A DNA stretch of 64,000 bases from Psychroflexus planctonicus. GTDB taxonomy: Bacteria; Bacteroidota; Bacteroidia; Flavobacteriales; Flavobacteriaceae. This document shows positions 8,428 through 16,541 of the stretch, piece after piece (position 1 is the first letter of the stretch; each line of letters opens with the position of its first letter). A program made the position numbers and the translations under genes. The stretch is taken from positions 62,001-126,000 of the forward strand of contig NZ_BMGM01000007.1 in assembly GCF_014640195.1 (NCBI RefSeq), given 5' to 3'. A model generated the notes under the pieces. It saw only the letters and a program-made list of their open reading frames with translations, was not told the origin of the DNA and did no database searches.

Positions 8428-9174
8428 TTACATAATCAACATTATAACCGACATTACAATCATGATAGTATTTTCAGTAAACGTTGCTTCGGTCATGGGT
8501 AAATTTAGTGCTGTTCCTAAACACGCGCATTTTATTTTTCGTTTGGAGAATAAGGATTGACTTACGCCAACTGTTGTAATTCCTAAGATAATTAAGGTGG
8601 CGATTAAAGCGATGTCTGTTTGAAACCGGAATAGGAAAAACAGACCCAAAGCGGTTTCTAAAAAAGGATAAATCCAAGCGTAGGCAGGAAGTATTTTGGC
8701 CAAGGGGTCGTACATTTTGAAAGAACTCGGAAATCCTTTATAATCTAAAAATTTGAAAAAACTGAAAACGATGAAAAACAGGCCCATAAAGTCGAACATC
8801 CAATCGGATATATTGAAGTCTGCCCAGTTTATAAGTATCGATGCTGCTGTGATGTAAAAGAAAATCAAAAACAAAGGCTGCAATTGTTTTAGTTTAGATT
8901 GTTCTTCTGGTATTGGTTCTGCTTCAACTGGAGATGATTCTTTTTTTGTAGTGTGTTTTTCATCTGAAACATTTTTTGGAGAAATGCTGTATTTATCTCC
9001 AATGGCTTCTTGTAAAGTTTCCAAACTAACTTCTTGGTGAAATCTAATTTCAGCTTGTTCTTTTTCTAAGCTTACATTAGCTTCATCTACGGTTACCAAT
9101 TTTTGCAAAGCTTCTTCTACGTGAGCTTTACAACCTTGGCAAGTCATTCCTTTTACGCTATATTCTTTTTGCAT
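8428..9174 (-). CDS. Heavy-metal-associated domain fused to MauE/DoxX-like membrane domain
   Basis: Residues 1-65 form an HMA ferredoxin-like metal-binding domain with the GMTCQGC motif (Cys12 and Cys15), as in copper chaperones. After a charged linker rich in Glu and Lys (about 68-95), residues 100-248 hold four hydrophobic helices with the MauE/DoxX-type pattern. These include KCACLGTALNLPMT near 214, which has a CxC pair on the membrane face. The fusion suggests delivery of a metal or electrons to an inner-membrane thiol relay, but this is inference. The next gene downstream of the ATG side (9212-9451) is a small protein in the same orientation, 37 bases away. Confidence 0.8.
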   Translation of the reverse strand: MQKEYSVKGMTCQGCKAHVEEALQKLVTVDEANVSLEKEQAEIRFHQEVSLETLQEAIGDKYSISPKNVSDEKHTTKKESSPVEAEPIPEEQSKLKQLQPLFLIFFYITAASILINWADFNISDWMFDFMGLFFIVFSFFKFLDYKGFPSSFKMYDPLAKILPAYAWIYPFLETALGLFFLFRFQTDIALIATLIILGITTVGVSQSLFSKRKIKCACLGTALNLPMTEATFTENTIMIVMSVIMLIM

Positions 9175-9211
9175 GGTTTTGTTTTTAAGTTTTTGTAATT
9201 AACTGAACTTA

Positions 9212-9451
9212 TCAGTCTTTATACACTTGTCCGCGGTGTGGTTTTAAGGCATCCCGAACGGAAATGAGTTGTGGTTTTTCAACCACCATAAAAGCAATAT
9301 AATGAAAATCGCTGACTTTTTCGCATCCTGTGATGCGTAACTCCATGTCTTTCATTTGTAGAAAATCCTTCAAATGAATTTCATGATGCTCAGCGGTCTT
9401 TTCGGCTGCAGGACCTCTAAAATCCCAAATGAGTTTTATTTTTTCTTGCAT
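9212..9451 (-). CDS. Conserved small protein of unknown function (79 aa)
   Basis: This 79-residue soluble protein has an N-terminal strand followed by WDFRGPAAEKTAEHHEIHL. The paired histidines and the WDFRGP start look conserved and could bind metal, but no family function is known to me. It has no signal peptide or membrane segment. It lies directly upstream of the HMA-MauE fusion in the same direction, so a shared transcript and a role in metal handling are plausible. The lone Cys (GCEKV, near 42) is a further candidate ligand. Confidence 0.7.
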   Translation of the reverse strand: MQEKIKLIWDFRGPAAEKTAEHHEIHLKDFLQMKDMELRITGCEKVSDFHYIAFMVVEKPQLISVRDALKPHRGQVYKD

Positions 9452-9619
9452 GATTTTTTTGATTCTTGGATAAAATTAAATTTTAAGGCAGTATGTTAAT
9501 CAAATAGTTTTAAAAAAGTCTTATTTCTCATTTCTAACAGCTTAGCGGTCTTTTGTCTTTTCTAATCCAATACTGTTTAAAATAAAGGAAAAATTACATT
9601 TAGTTTTTTTTAAAGAAAA

Positions 9620-10297
9620 TCAAGATTTCGGTTTTCCTTCTACTACCAACACCAATTCGCCTTTGGGTGGATGTGCTTCAAAATGAGTGATTACCTCAGC
9701 CAAAGTTCCGCGTACATTTTCTTCATACAACTTTGTTAGTTCTCGAGCTACTGATATTTTTCGGTCTTCACCTAATTTTTCAGCTAAATGCTTCAAGGTT
9801 TTCGTCAGTTTGTAAGGCGATTCGTATAAAACCATAGTTCGCTCTTCTTCCGCTAACAAATCCAAACGTTTTTGTCTTCCTTTTTTGGGAGGAAGAAAAC
9901 CTTCAAATACAAATTTATCGTTAGGTAATCCGCTATTTACCAAAGCCGGGACAAATGCTGTTGCGCCTGGCAAGCAGCTTATTGTAACATCGATTTCTAT
10001 GCAAGCTCTAACCAATAAAAAACCGGGATCAGAAATGGCTGGTGTTCCTGCATCGGTAATCAATGCCATTGTTTTGCCTGCTTTCATTTCTGCTGCCAAT
10101 CTTTCCACTAGCTTGTGTTCGTTGTGCATGTGGTGACTTTTCAACGGCGTTTCAATTGCATAATGTTTTAAGAGTTTACCACTAGTTCGGGTGTCTTCAG
10201 CTAAAATTAAATCGACTGACTTTAAGACATCTACCGCTCGAAACGTGATATCGCCTAAATTACCAATGGGCGTAGGAACTACAAAAAGTTGAGCCAT
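9620..10297 (-). CDS. rsmI: 16S rRNA (cytidine-1402-2'-O)-methyltransferase RsmI
   Basis: A 225-residue tetrapyrrole-methylase-fold enzyme with the RsmI signatures VVPTPIGNLGDIT (6-18), LAEDTRTSGKLL (33-44) and ITDAGTPAISDPG (79-91). RsmI methylates the ribose of C1402 in the ribosomal P-site using SAM. The protein is shorter than the E. coli enzyme (about 286) because the small C-terminal extension is missing. A perfect -7 box lies 15 bases before the ATG. It is monocistronic. Confidence 0.95.
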   Translation of the reverse strand: MAQLFVVPTPIGNLGDITFRAVDVLKSVDLILAEDTRTSGKLLKHYAIETPLKSHHMHNEHKLVERLAAEMKAGKTMALITDAGTPAISDPGFLLVRACIEIDVTISCLPGATAFVPALVNSGLPNDKFVFEGFLPPKKGRQKRLDLLAEEERTMVLYESPYKLTKTLKHLAEKLGEDRKISVARELTKLYEENVRGTLAEVITHFEAHPPKGELVLVVEGKPKS

Positions 10298-10312
10298 GTG
10301 TTAGGTTTTATG

Positions 10313-10320
10313 CAAAGGTA
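10313..10320 (-). promoter_or_regulatory. -7 box (TACCTTTG, minus strand) for rsmI
   Basis: An exact TAnnTTTG match, 15 bases upstream of the rsmI ATG at 10297. Confidence 0.5.
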
Positions 10321-10465
10321 CGCAATGTAATTGATCCTTTTTTAGTTCTTAATAATTCTCGATATAAAGCCTCTCGCAAACCTGCCTAAGGCAAAAAAAA
10401 GATAGATTTTTTCATTAGAATAATTTTTGAAATTTCTATTTTCATCACTTTACTAATCTAAAAGC

Positions 10466-10545
10466 CGGCAAAGGCAGGGTCGCTAAGGCGCAAAGTTTTT
10501 TTCACGCAAAGTTTGCAAAGTTTTTCGCAGAGAACGCTGAGTTGT
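10466..10545. repeat. Decayed dispersed repeat with GCAAAGTTT iterations
   Basis: The segment starts with a copy of the 7425-7478 element in opposite orientation (CAGGGTCGCTAAGGCGCAAAG). It then repeats the word GCAAAGTTTT/GCAAAGTTTG/GCAAAGTTTTTC three times before CGCAGAGAACGCTGAG. No gene is encoded. It looks like a degenerate member of a small genomic repeat family. Confidence 0.55.
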
Positions 10546-10560
10546 AATTAGTTTTATTAA

Positions 10561-11012
10561 CACCCTTCTCCCGTATTTACAGTTAGAAATGTACACCCAT
10601 CCCTAACCCTTCCATCCAAGGGAAGGGAACTTGTTAGAATTATTATTTTTACTTTCCCTTGATGGAAATGCCGAAAGGCAATGGGTGTTTTTATGTTTTA
10701 GTTTACACCCATCTCCATCTTCCCTTACTTCGACTACGCTCAGTACAGGAACAGGAAGAAGCTTGAATTGGTGCTATTTTAATGTACACCCTTCTCCCTT
10801 ATTTCCAGTTAAAAATGAACACCCATCCCTAGCCCTTCACTCTAAGGGAAGGGAACTTGTTAGAATTATTATTTTTACTTTCCATTGAGGGAAATGCCGA
10901 AAGGCAATGGGTGTTTTTGTGTGTTGGTATACACCTGACTCCATCTTCATTTACTTCGGCTTAAGTTCAGCACAAGTTTGGGAAGAAGGGAGAATTATAA
11001 TTAAATTGGAAA
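10561..11012. repeat. Tandem duplication of a 226-bp hairpin-rich repeat (array A)
   Basis: Two copies lie head to tail: three separate anchors (10561/10787, 10593/10819 and 10653/10879) all give a period of exactly 226 bases. Each copy has outer arms ACACCCAT and ATGGGTGT (10593-10600 with 10681-10688; 10819-10826 with 10907-10914), an inner CCCTTC/GAAGGG stem, and a 37-base core at 10653-10689 and 10879-10915. The core holds a near-palindrome TTTCCCTTGAKGGAAA followed by TGCC-GAAA-GGCA, a GNRA-type tetraloop hairpin. Copies also carry the TTCGACTACGCTCAG-like word. No supported open reading frame was found. Confidence 0.85.
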
Positions 11013-11293
11013 GTTGATTTTACATGAAATGAAATTTTTATAATTTCCAAAAACCGCTAATGACGCTCTTATAAAATATTGAAAATCTGTTTATTTTTTG
11101 AGCATCGAGCAAAGTCAAGATGTATTGTTCTCGATTTCGCTCGAACCTTAAACAAAAGGAGATTTGTCACTCTCATTAAGTGAAATTTAATCTTCCAAAT
11201 GCTACTAACTATAATTTTATGTAATTTGTGTTTCCTAAAACTTCATTTAGGATTTTCGGGTTTTACTTTTAGTGAATGCTTTTGATTTAAAAA
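11013..11293. other. Gene-free spacer between repeat copies
   Basis: This AT-rich stretch holds no supported gene. The words AGCATCGAGC and CTCGATTTCGCTCGAAC (11101-11146) form small inverted pieces similar to decayed repeats, but no clear unit can be drawn. Confidence 0.5.
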
Positions 11294-11545
11294 TTTCCCT
11301 TGAGGGAAATGCCGAAAGGCAATGGGTGTTTTTGTGAATTTGTTTACACTCTTCCTTTACTTCAATTTAGCTCAGCATAAACTAGGCAAGAAGCTTAAAT
11401 TGGTGTTATTTTAATGTACACCCATCTCCCGTCTTCCCTTACTTCGACTACACTCAGCACAGGCACGGGAAGAAGCTTAAATTCTAACTAAAATTAAAAA
11501 ATTTCCCTTGAAGGAAATACCGAAAAGGCAAAGTATGTTTTTACA
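11294..11545. repeat. Two further partial copies of the array A repeat
   Basis: A perfect core sits at 11294-11330, with both the TTTCCC/GGGAAA and the TGCC/GGCA arms intact. It is followed by the tail of the unit and a new ACACCCATCTCCCG start, then a degenerate core at about 11502-11542 in which TGCCGAAAGGCA has become TACCGAAAAGGCA. Core spacing here is 208 bases, not 226, so the copies have drifted. The array ends 10 bases before the stop of the prenylglyceryl-phosphate synthase gene. Confidence 0.75.
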
Positions 11546-11554
11546 TATTCTTTT

Positions 11555-12268
11555 TCACTCTTCAAAAGCTGTTCCCATCACCACTATATCGGCGCCGGAT
11601 TGATATGCTGCTTCACGTTGTGCTAACGTTTTGATTCCACCACCTACGATTAACGGAATATGTATTGCTTTTTTTACAGCAGCAATCACTTCCAGTGGTA
11701 CAGGCTGTTTTGCTCCGCTTCCGGCTTCTAAGTAAATGAGTTGTTTTCCCATAAATTGTCCTGCCAAGGCGGTTTTTACAATTTGTCTAACTTCGGTGGG
11801 TGGGATAGGCTGGGTTTTACTGACATTGACAACGGCTGTTTCGCAACCACCATCTACCAAAATATAGGCAGTAGGAATAATTTCTAAATTGGATTTTTCC
11901 AGGAAATCGACTGCTTTTATTTGTTGCTCAATCAAATATTCTGGATTTCTACCCGAAAGTAAACTCAAAAACAAAACGGCATCTGCTTCGTTGGTCAATT
12001 GCGAATAATCACCCGGAAACAATACAATAGGCAAGTTTGTAAACGCCTTTAAGTTAGCCACTACTTTTTGTGTTTTTCCGGCTCCTACTTGGCTTCCACC
12101 GACCAATAAATAAGAAGTGTTTTGTGGTATTTTCTTTAAAAAATCAGCTGGCTTTTCAGTGAAATCTTCGGGGTCGATTAATACCGCCAACTGATTTTTA
12201 TGTTGTTGAATATGTTTCAACAAACTTATAGATGTAGTTAAACTATTTTCAAGCATCTTTAAAGGCAT
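11555..12268 (-). CDS. Geranylgeranylglyceryl/heptaprenylglyceryl phosphate synthase family
   Basis: A 237-residue TIM-barrel of the PcrB/GGGP-synthase family, with LIDPEDF near 30, the LVGGSQVGAGKT segment near 55, LFPGDYSQL near 82, and the phosphate-binding VGGGIKTL and GADIVVMGTAF motifs near the C-terminus. Family members join sn-glycerol-1-phosphate to a polyprenyl diphosphate; they occur in archaea but also in Bacteroidota, where the lipid product is less clear. The start could be 12268 or the ATG at 12256. Both overlap the end of the phosphopantetheinyl transferase gene, implying one operon. Confidence 0.9.
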   Translation of the reverse strand: MPLKMLENSLTTSISLLKHIQQHKNQLAVLIDPEDFTEKPADFLKKIPQNTSYLLVGGSQVGAGKTQKVVANLKAFTNLPIVLFPGDYSQLTNEADAVLFLSLLSGRNPEYLIEQQIKAVDFLEKSNLEIIPTAYILVDGGCETAVVNVSKTQPIPPTEVRQIVKTALAGQFMGKQLIYLEAGSGAKQPVPLEVIAAVKKAIHIPLIVGGGIKTLAQREAAYQSGADIVVMGTAFEE

Positions 12269-12881
12269 AAACTAAGGTAAATCCTTCAAATTCTAGAAAA
12301 TGAAGTACATATTCTTTTTTAATCCTATTGTAGGTTACTTCAGCAGTGGTTTCACAAGCTTCAAAATTAAAGTCTTTCACAAAAATATCATGCAAAAACA
12401 ACAATCCTTGCTTGCCATATAATTTGTAAAGCGATTCTTTTGCGCCCCAAACTATGGTGAGTTTTCTTATTAAATCTTCGCCATGTCCCAAAGCAGTATA
12501 TTCTTCAATAGGCGTAAATTTAGGTGCTATTTTTTTAATTTTATCCCGTTGTTTTTCCACATCAATACCCACAACAACATTACTAACAATTACAGTCGTA
12601 AATTGAAAAGAATGCGAAATAGAAATGTGCTTACCATCCTTTAAATGGGGTTTTCCATTTGCATCGTACAACACATCTTCATCTTGGTAACCAAAAGCCT
12701 TCAACAAATGACGAATACTCATAAAACCACGCCGGTGAAGGTCTGATTTCATATTATTGATTCGGTTTTGCGAATTGGCCGACAAGCGTATTCCTTTAGC
12801 CAATTCATCAAAAGATTCTTCTACCTTCCAAATCAAGACTTTGGTATGTTCATTAACTGTTATTGTTTTATAAACAGGCAT
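12249..12881 (-). CDS. 4'-phosphopantetheinyl transferase (Sfp-like)
   Basis: This 210-residue protein carries the Sfp/AcpT signatures: HISISHS near 110-116, GIDVEKQRDKI near 130 with the Mg-binding Asp, and WGAKESLYKLYG near 169-180 with the catalytic Glu and Lys. It would transfer phosphopantetheine from CoA to a serine of a carrier protein; being the only such gene in the window, it may serve the fatty-acid ACP. Two minus-strand -7 boxes lie upstream, back to back with the ahcY promoter. The next gene overlaps its 3' end. Confidence 0.9.
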   Translation of the reverse strand: MPVYKTITVNEHTKVLIWKVEESFDELAKGIRLSANSQNRINNMKSDLHRRGFMSIRHLLKAFGYQDEDVLYDANGKPHLKDGKHISISHSFQFTTVIVSNVVVGIDVEKQRDKIKKIAPKFTPIEEYTALGHGEDLIRKLTIVWGAKESLYKLYGKQGLLFLHDIFVKDFNFEACETTAEVTYNRIKKEYVLHFLEFEGFTLVYAFKDA

Positions 12882-12901
12882 TAAAATAGTAGGTTTATGC
12901 T

Positions 12902-12909
12902 TAGTTTTG
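12902..12909 (+). promoter_or_regulatory. -7 box (TAGTTTTG) for ahcY
   Basis: An exact TAnnTTTG match, 27 bases before the ahcY ATG. It lies only three bases from the opposing -7 box of the phosphopantetheinyl transferase gene. Confidence 0.5.
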
Positions 12910-12912
12910 CAG

Positions 12913-12920
12913 CAAATTTA
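12913..12920 (-). promoter_or_regulatory. -7 box (TAAATTTG, minus strand) for the phosphopantetheinyl transferase gene
   Basis: An exact minus-strand TAnnTTTG match, 31 bases before the ATG at 12881. A second match (TATTTTTG) lies at 12923-12930. Confidence 0.5.
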
Positions 12921-12936
12921 GACAAAAATACAGACT

Positions 12937-14253
12937 ATGAGTAAAGATACCGTACCTTATGTGCCTTACAAAGTAAAAGATATTTCTTTAGCCGATTGGG
13001 GAAGAAAAGAAATTGAATTAGCTGAAGCAGAAATGCCAGGATTAATGGCGCTTCGCGAACAATATGGAAAAGAAAAACCACTAAAAGGAGCTCGAATTGC
13101 CGGCTGCTTGCACATGACTATTCAAACTGCGGTTTTAATTGAAACTTTAGTAGAATTAGGTGCTGATGTAACTTGGAGTTCATGTAATATCTATTCTACC
13201 CAAGATCAGGCTGCGGCTGCTATTGCTGCTGCTGGAGTTCCTGTGTATGCATGGAAAGGAATGACGGAAGAAGAATTCAATTGGTGTATTGAACAAACTT
13301 TATTTTTTGGTGAAGACCGAAAGCCACTCAACATGATTTTAGATGATGGTGGCGATTTAACCAATATGGTTTTTGATGAATATCCCGAATTAGCAGAAGG
13401 CATTCGTGGACTTTCAGAAGAAACCACCACAGGCGTTCACCGTTTGTACGAACGCATGAAAAAAGGAACTTTGGTCATGCCGGCTATCAATGTAAACGAT
13501 TCGGTTACCAAATCTAAATTCGATAATAAATACGGTTGTAGAGAAAGCGCAGTAGATGCCATTAGACGTGCCACCGATACCATGTTGGCTGGAAAACGCG
13601 TGGTAGTTTGTGGTTATGGTGATGTAGGTAAAGGTACAGCCGCATCTTTCCGCGGAGCAGGTTCGATTGTTACCGTAACTGAAATCGATCCGATTTGTGC
13701 TTTACAAGCTGCTATGGATGGTTTTGAAGTAAAACGTTTAGAAACCGTAGTAGCCAATGCAGACATTGTAATCACCACCACAGGAAACCGCGATATTGTT
13801 CGTGGAGAACACTTTAAAGCCATGCGCGACAAAGTGATTGTATGTAACATCGGGCATTTTGATAACGAAATTGATGTGGCTTGGTTAAAACAAAACTATG
13901 GCAATACGCACGTGGAAATCAAACCACAAGTAGATAAATATACTATTGATGGTAAAGATGTAATTTTACTAGCACAAGGTAGATTAGTAAACTTGGGTTG
14001 CGCCACTGGCCACCCGAGTTTTGTAATGAGTAACTCCTTTACCAACCAAACTTTAGCACAAATGGAGTTGTGGAACAACAAGGACCAATACGAAAACAAA
14101 GTGTATATGCTTCCAAAGCATTTGGATGAAAAAGTAGCTGAATTACACTTAAGCCGTGTTGGCGCAGAACTCACCAAACTAAAACAAGACCAAGCCGAAT
14201 ACATCGGTGTGGAAGTAGAAGGACCGTTTAAGCCAGAATATTATCGATATTAA
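12937..14253 (+). CDS. ahcY: Adenosylhomocysteinase
   Basis: A full-length S-adenosylhomocysteine hydrolase of 438 residues. It cleaves SAH to adenosine and homocysteine, clearing the inhibitor produced by methyltransferases. Visible signatures are the substrate-binding [15 protein letters not shown] near 48, the [14 protein letters not shown] loop near 72, [12 protein letters not shown] of the NAD-binding Rossmann fold near 222, and the C-terminal [14 protein letters not shown] and FKPEYYRY end with the conserved Lys and Tyr. It is monocistronic with its own promoter and a strong terminator. Confidence 0.98.
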   Translation: MSKDTVPYVPYKVKDISLADWGRKEIELAEAEMPGLMALREQYGKEKPLKGARIAGCLHMTIQTAVLIETLVELGADVTWSSCNIYSTQDQAAAAIAAAGVPVYAWKGMTEEEFNWCIEQTLFFGEDRKPLNMILDDGGDLTNMVFDEYPELAEGIRGLSEETTTGVHRLYERMKKGTLVMPAINVNDSVTKSKFDNKYGCRESAVDAIRRATDTMLAGKRVVVCGYGDVGKGTAASFRGAGSIVTVTEIDPICALQAAMDGFEVKRLETVVANADIVITTTGNRDIVRGEHFKAMRDKVIVCNIGHFDNEIDVAWLKQNYGNTHVEIKPQVDKYTIDGKDVILLAQGRLVNLGCATGHPSFVMSNSFTNQTLAQMELWNNKDQYENKVYMLPKHLDEKVAELHLSRVGAELTKLKQDQAEYIGVEVEGPFKPEYYRY

Positions 14254-14275
14254 TTAATTCATACTATTTGATTGT

Positions 14276-14305
14276 AAAAATCCTCGCCTTTTGGTGGGGA
14301 TTTTT
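14276..14305 (+). terminator. Intrinsic terminator after ahcY
   Basis: AAAAATCCTCGCC and GGTGGGGATTTTT form a 13-pair stem (two G-U pairs in RNA) around a TTTT loop, followed by T-rich sequence. It also ends next to the convergent 90-residue membrane protein gene and can act in both directions. Confidence 0.85.
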
Positions 14306-14576
14306 ACTTTTTTTCTACTTTCTTCTTATAAATGTATTCATTCATTAGCCAAGTAATTCCAGCATAGGTAAACCCACCCACAAAAATCATCACTATGCCA
14401 GTAATTATGAATTGGTCTATTTCAATAGATTGTTCTTGATTATAATTAAGCCAAATTAAATTGAACACGGTCATGATAATTCCAAAACCCAAACCATGGG
14501 TTAATGCGTATTTCTTGAAACCAGATTCTTTGGTTTTTTTCCAGTTTTTCATAAATTTTTCATCACTTTTTTTCAT
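14304..14576 (-). CDS. Small membrane protein of unknown function (90 aa)
   Basis: A basic N-terminal stretch (MKKSDEKFMKNWKKTKESG) precedes two hydrophobic segments, about residues 26-46 and 57-78, joined by a short acidic loop. A basic tail (YKKKVEKK) ends the protein. The layout predicts a two-helix inner-membrane hairpin with both ends in the cytosol. I do not recognise the family. The ATG is one base from the stop of the CIA30 gene, so it is the last gene of the bioA-CIA30 operon. Confidence 0.75.
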   Translation of the reverse strand: MKKSDEKFMKNWKKTKESGFKKYALTHGLGFGIIMTVFNLIWLNYNQEQSIEIDQFIITGIVMIFVGGFTYAGITWLMNEYIYKKKVEKK

Positions 14577-14577
14577 C

Positions 14578-15108
14578 TTACTGAATTGAAATGTGGTCTA
14601 TAATGAGTTTAAAATCTTCTTCTTTTTTATTGCCTATTAAAAATGCTATTTCATAAATAGTAGTAAAGTCAAAATTAGGTATATCGAGTTTTCTACCGCG
14701 AAATTGTGGGTAAAAATCACTTAGTTCCAGTTTAATTTCTTGCCATTCGCCATTGGTTTTAAATTCCTGCACATAAGATTGTGATTGCTTTTGATTGGCT
14801 TTTAGTCTGAATTGGTAATTTTTTCCATCGCCTTTTAATTTTAAAACTACATGGGTAAAATTACGCACATTTTCAAATTGATTGTTATGTCTTACCGAAG
14901 CAAAACCTCCGTTATTGGCTAAGGAAACATGGCCTTTAAAAACACCGTGTCCATTTTCTGAAATCCCTAAATCACTTGTAGATTTTCCGCCCATAACACC
15001 ATCGTTTACGATTTGCCATGAAGATGGATTGGTGTCAGCAGTAAAATGGAATAAACTTGTAGATTGTATACTCATTGATAAACATATTAATAGTGTATAT
15101 AATTTCAT
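14578..15108 (-). CDS. CIA30-family secreted protein
   Basis: Residues 20-175 match the CIA30 (complex I intermediate-associated 30) galactose-binding-like fold: WQIVNDGVMGGKSTSDL near 31, GHVSLANNGGFASVR near 60-75, LKLKGDGKNYQFRLK near 88-102, and LIIDHISIQ at the end. Bacterial homologues are mostly uncharacterised. The start at 15108 is chosen because it opens a signal peptide (MKLYTLLICLSMSIQS); an upstream in-frame ATG at 15135 lies inside bioA. The gene begins two bases after the bioA stop. Confidence 0.85.
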   Translation of the reverse strand: MKLYTLLICLSMSIQSTSLFHFTADTNPSSWQIVNDGVMGGKSTSDLGISENGHGVFKGHVSLANNGGFASVRHNNQFENVRNFTHVVLKLKGDGKNYQFRLKANQKQSQSYVQEFKTNGEWQEIKLELSDFYPQFRGRKLDIPNFDFTTIYEIAFLIGNKKEEDFKLIIDHISIQ

Positions 15109-15110
15109 AA

Positions 15111-16415
15111 TTAGTGAATTACTTCTTCTAAGCATGCTAAAATAGCATCATAAATTTGCTGCATTTCTTCTTTCTGAATAACATAAGGAGCTAAGATATA
15201 AATAGTATTTCCCAAAGGCCTTAAAAACACGCCGCGATCCATAAAAAATTGATACAATTCATTTCTTAAATTGCCATAGCGCTCCATTTTTACGGCTAAG
15301 TCTACTGCTAAAATCACTCCTATTTGACGAACTTCTGCAACCTTTGGATGCTGTTTTAATTGCGTAGCAAAAGACTGATGCCAAGAAATAATGTCTTTAA
15401 TTTGCTGCTGAATTTCGTCTGACTGCAACAACTTAATGGAAGCTAATGCGGCTGCACAAGCCAAGGGATTTCCGGTATAGGTATGACCGTGGAACAAACC
15501 TTTGGAAACATCATCGTCGTAAAATGCATCGTAGATTTTTTGCGTACAACTGGTAATTCCCATCGGGACCATTCCTGCTGAAAGTGCCTTACTTAGGCAA
15601 AGTACATCGGGTGAAACTTGTAAATACTGTGAAGCAAAATTCTTTCCTGTTTTACCAAAACCCGTCATCACTTCATCGGCAATACAAATAATATCATTGA
15701 GTTTACAAAGCTTCAAAATGTCTTCTAAACCTGCTTTAGAGTAGGTTTTCATTGCAGCTGCTCCTTGCACCAAAGGTTCGTAAATAAAGCCTGCAATATC
15801 ATATTCTTCAATCCAAGCTTTTAGCAACTTCAGTACTTCTTCATTATTGTAGCCAACCGGTTTGGGTAAGCGAATGACTTCAATAAAATGTTCTTCAAAA
15901 GCGCCATTGTACACCGAAAGTCCAGAAACAGACATGGCGCCAAAAGTATCGCCATGAAAACCTTCTTCCAAAGCCATCATGACGTTGCGTTTATTTCCTT
16001 TATTGTGATGGTATTGCAAAGCCATTTTCATTCCCACTTCGGTAGCTGTTGAACCATTGTCGTTAAAGAACAATTTGGCTTGATTGTGTGGTAAGATTTC
16101 TAATAATTTTTCAGCTAACTCAACAGCAGGTTCATGCGTAAAACCACTAAATACAATCTGATCTAGTTTTTCCATTTGTTTGCTTACTGCTTTCCTTATT
16201 TTAGGGTTACAGTGACCGTACATGCTGGTGTACCAAGATGCAATTCCGTCTATATAACGGTTCCCATCTTCATCTTCTAACCAAACGCCTTTTGCTTTTT
16301 TAATAGCTTTTAATGAAGCGGCCGTTTTATGTTGGGTTAGTGGATGCCAAATTACTTCCTGATCTCTTTCAGAAAGACTTTTACCAAAGCGAATATTTTT
16401 GCCTAGAAATTTCAT
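15111..16415 (-). CDS. bioA: Adenosylmethionine-8-amino-7-oxononanoate aminotransferase
   Basis: A 434-residue class III PLP aminotransferase matching BioA: WHPLTQH near 24, the substrate-binding SWYTSMYGH near 61-69, GFHGDTFGAMSVSG near 150, DEVMTGFGKTGK near 247 and the PLP lysine in LSKALSAG near 282. BioA makes 7,8-diaminopelargonate using SAM as amino donor in biotin synthesis. No other bio gene is adjacent. The gene has a perfect -7 box 13 bases before the ATG and leads an operon with the CIA30 and small membrane proteins. Confidence 0.95.
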   Translation of the reverse strand: MKFLGKNIRFGKSLSERDQEVIWHPLTQHKTAASLKAIKKAKGVWLEDEDGNRYIDGIASWYTSMYGHCNPKIRKAVSKQMEKLDQIVFSGFTHEPAVELAEKLLEILPHNQAKLFFNDNGSTATEVGMKMALQYHHNKGNKRNVMMALEEGFHGDTFGAMSVSGLSVYNGAFEEHFIEVIRLPKPVGYNNEEVLKLLKAWIEEYDIAGFIYEPLVQGAAAMKTYSKAGLEDILKLCKLNDIICIADEVMTGFGKTGKNFASQYLQVSPDVLCLSKALSAGMVPMGITSCTQKIYDAFYDDDVSKGLFHGHTYTGNPLACAAALASIKLLQSDEIQQQIKDIISWHQSFATQLKQHPKVAEVRQIGVILAVDLAVKMERYGNLRNELYQFFMDRGVFLRPLGNTIYILAPYVIQKEEMQQIYDAILACLEEVIH

Positions 16416-16428
16416 ATTTATAAAAATA

Positions 16429-16436
16429 CAAATTTA
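16429..16436 (-). promoter_or_regulatory. -7 box (TAAATTTG, minus strand) for bioA
   Basis: An exact TAnnTTTG match, 13 bases upstream of the bioA ATG at 16415. Confidence 0.5.
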
Positions 16437-16541
16437 ATAAAGCCTAATTGGGCTATCTAATTCCTGTTCACAAATTAATAAGAATTAATATTGAATCTAA
16501 AAATCTCAAGCATTTTTTACGTAGTTTAATAAAGTAAATTG

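Noticed and set aside
10631-10888. 85-codon open frame in array A
   Set aside because: It runs through the tandem repeat and its hairpins, has low-complexity Pro/Ser content and no promoter or ribosome-binding site, and is not kept in the other copies.
10298-11554. Insertion sequence remnant
   Set aside because: No transposase-like frame or target-site duplication was found; the structure is explained by tandem hairpin repeats.
13206-14204. Three open frames opposite ahcY
   Set aside because: ahcY is complete and conserved over this range; the opposite frames are shadows without starts or promoters.
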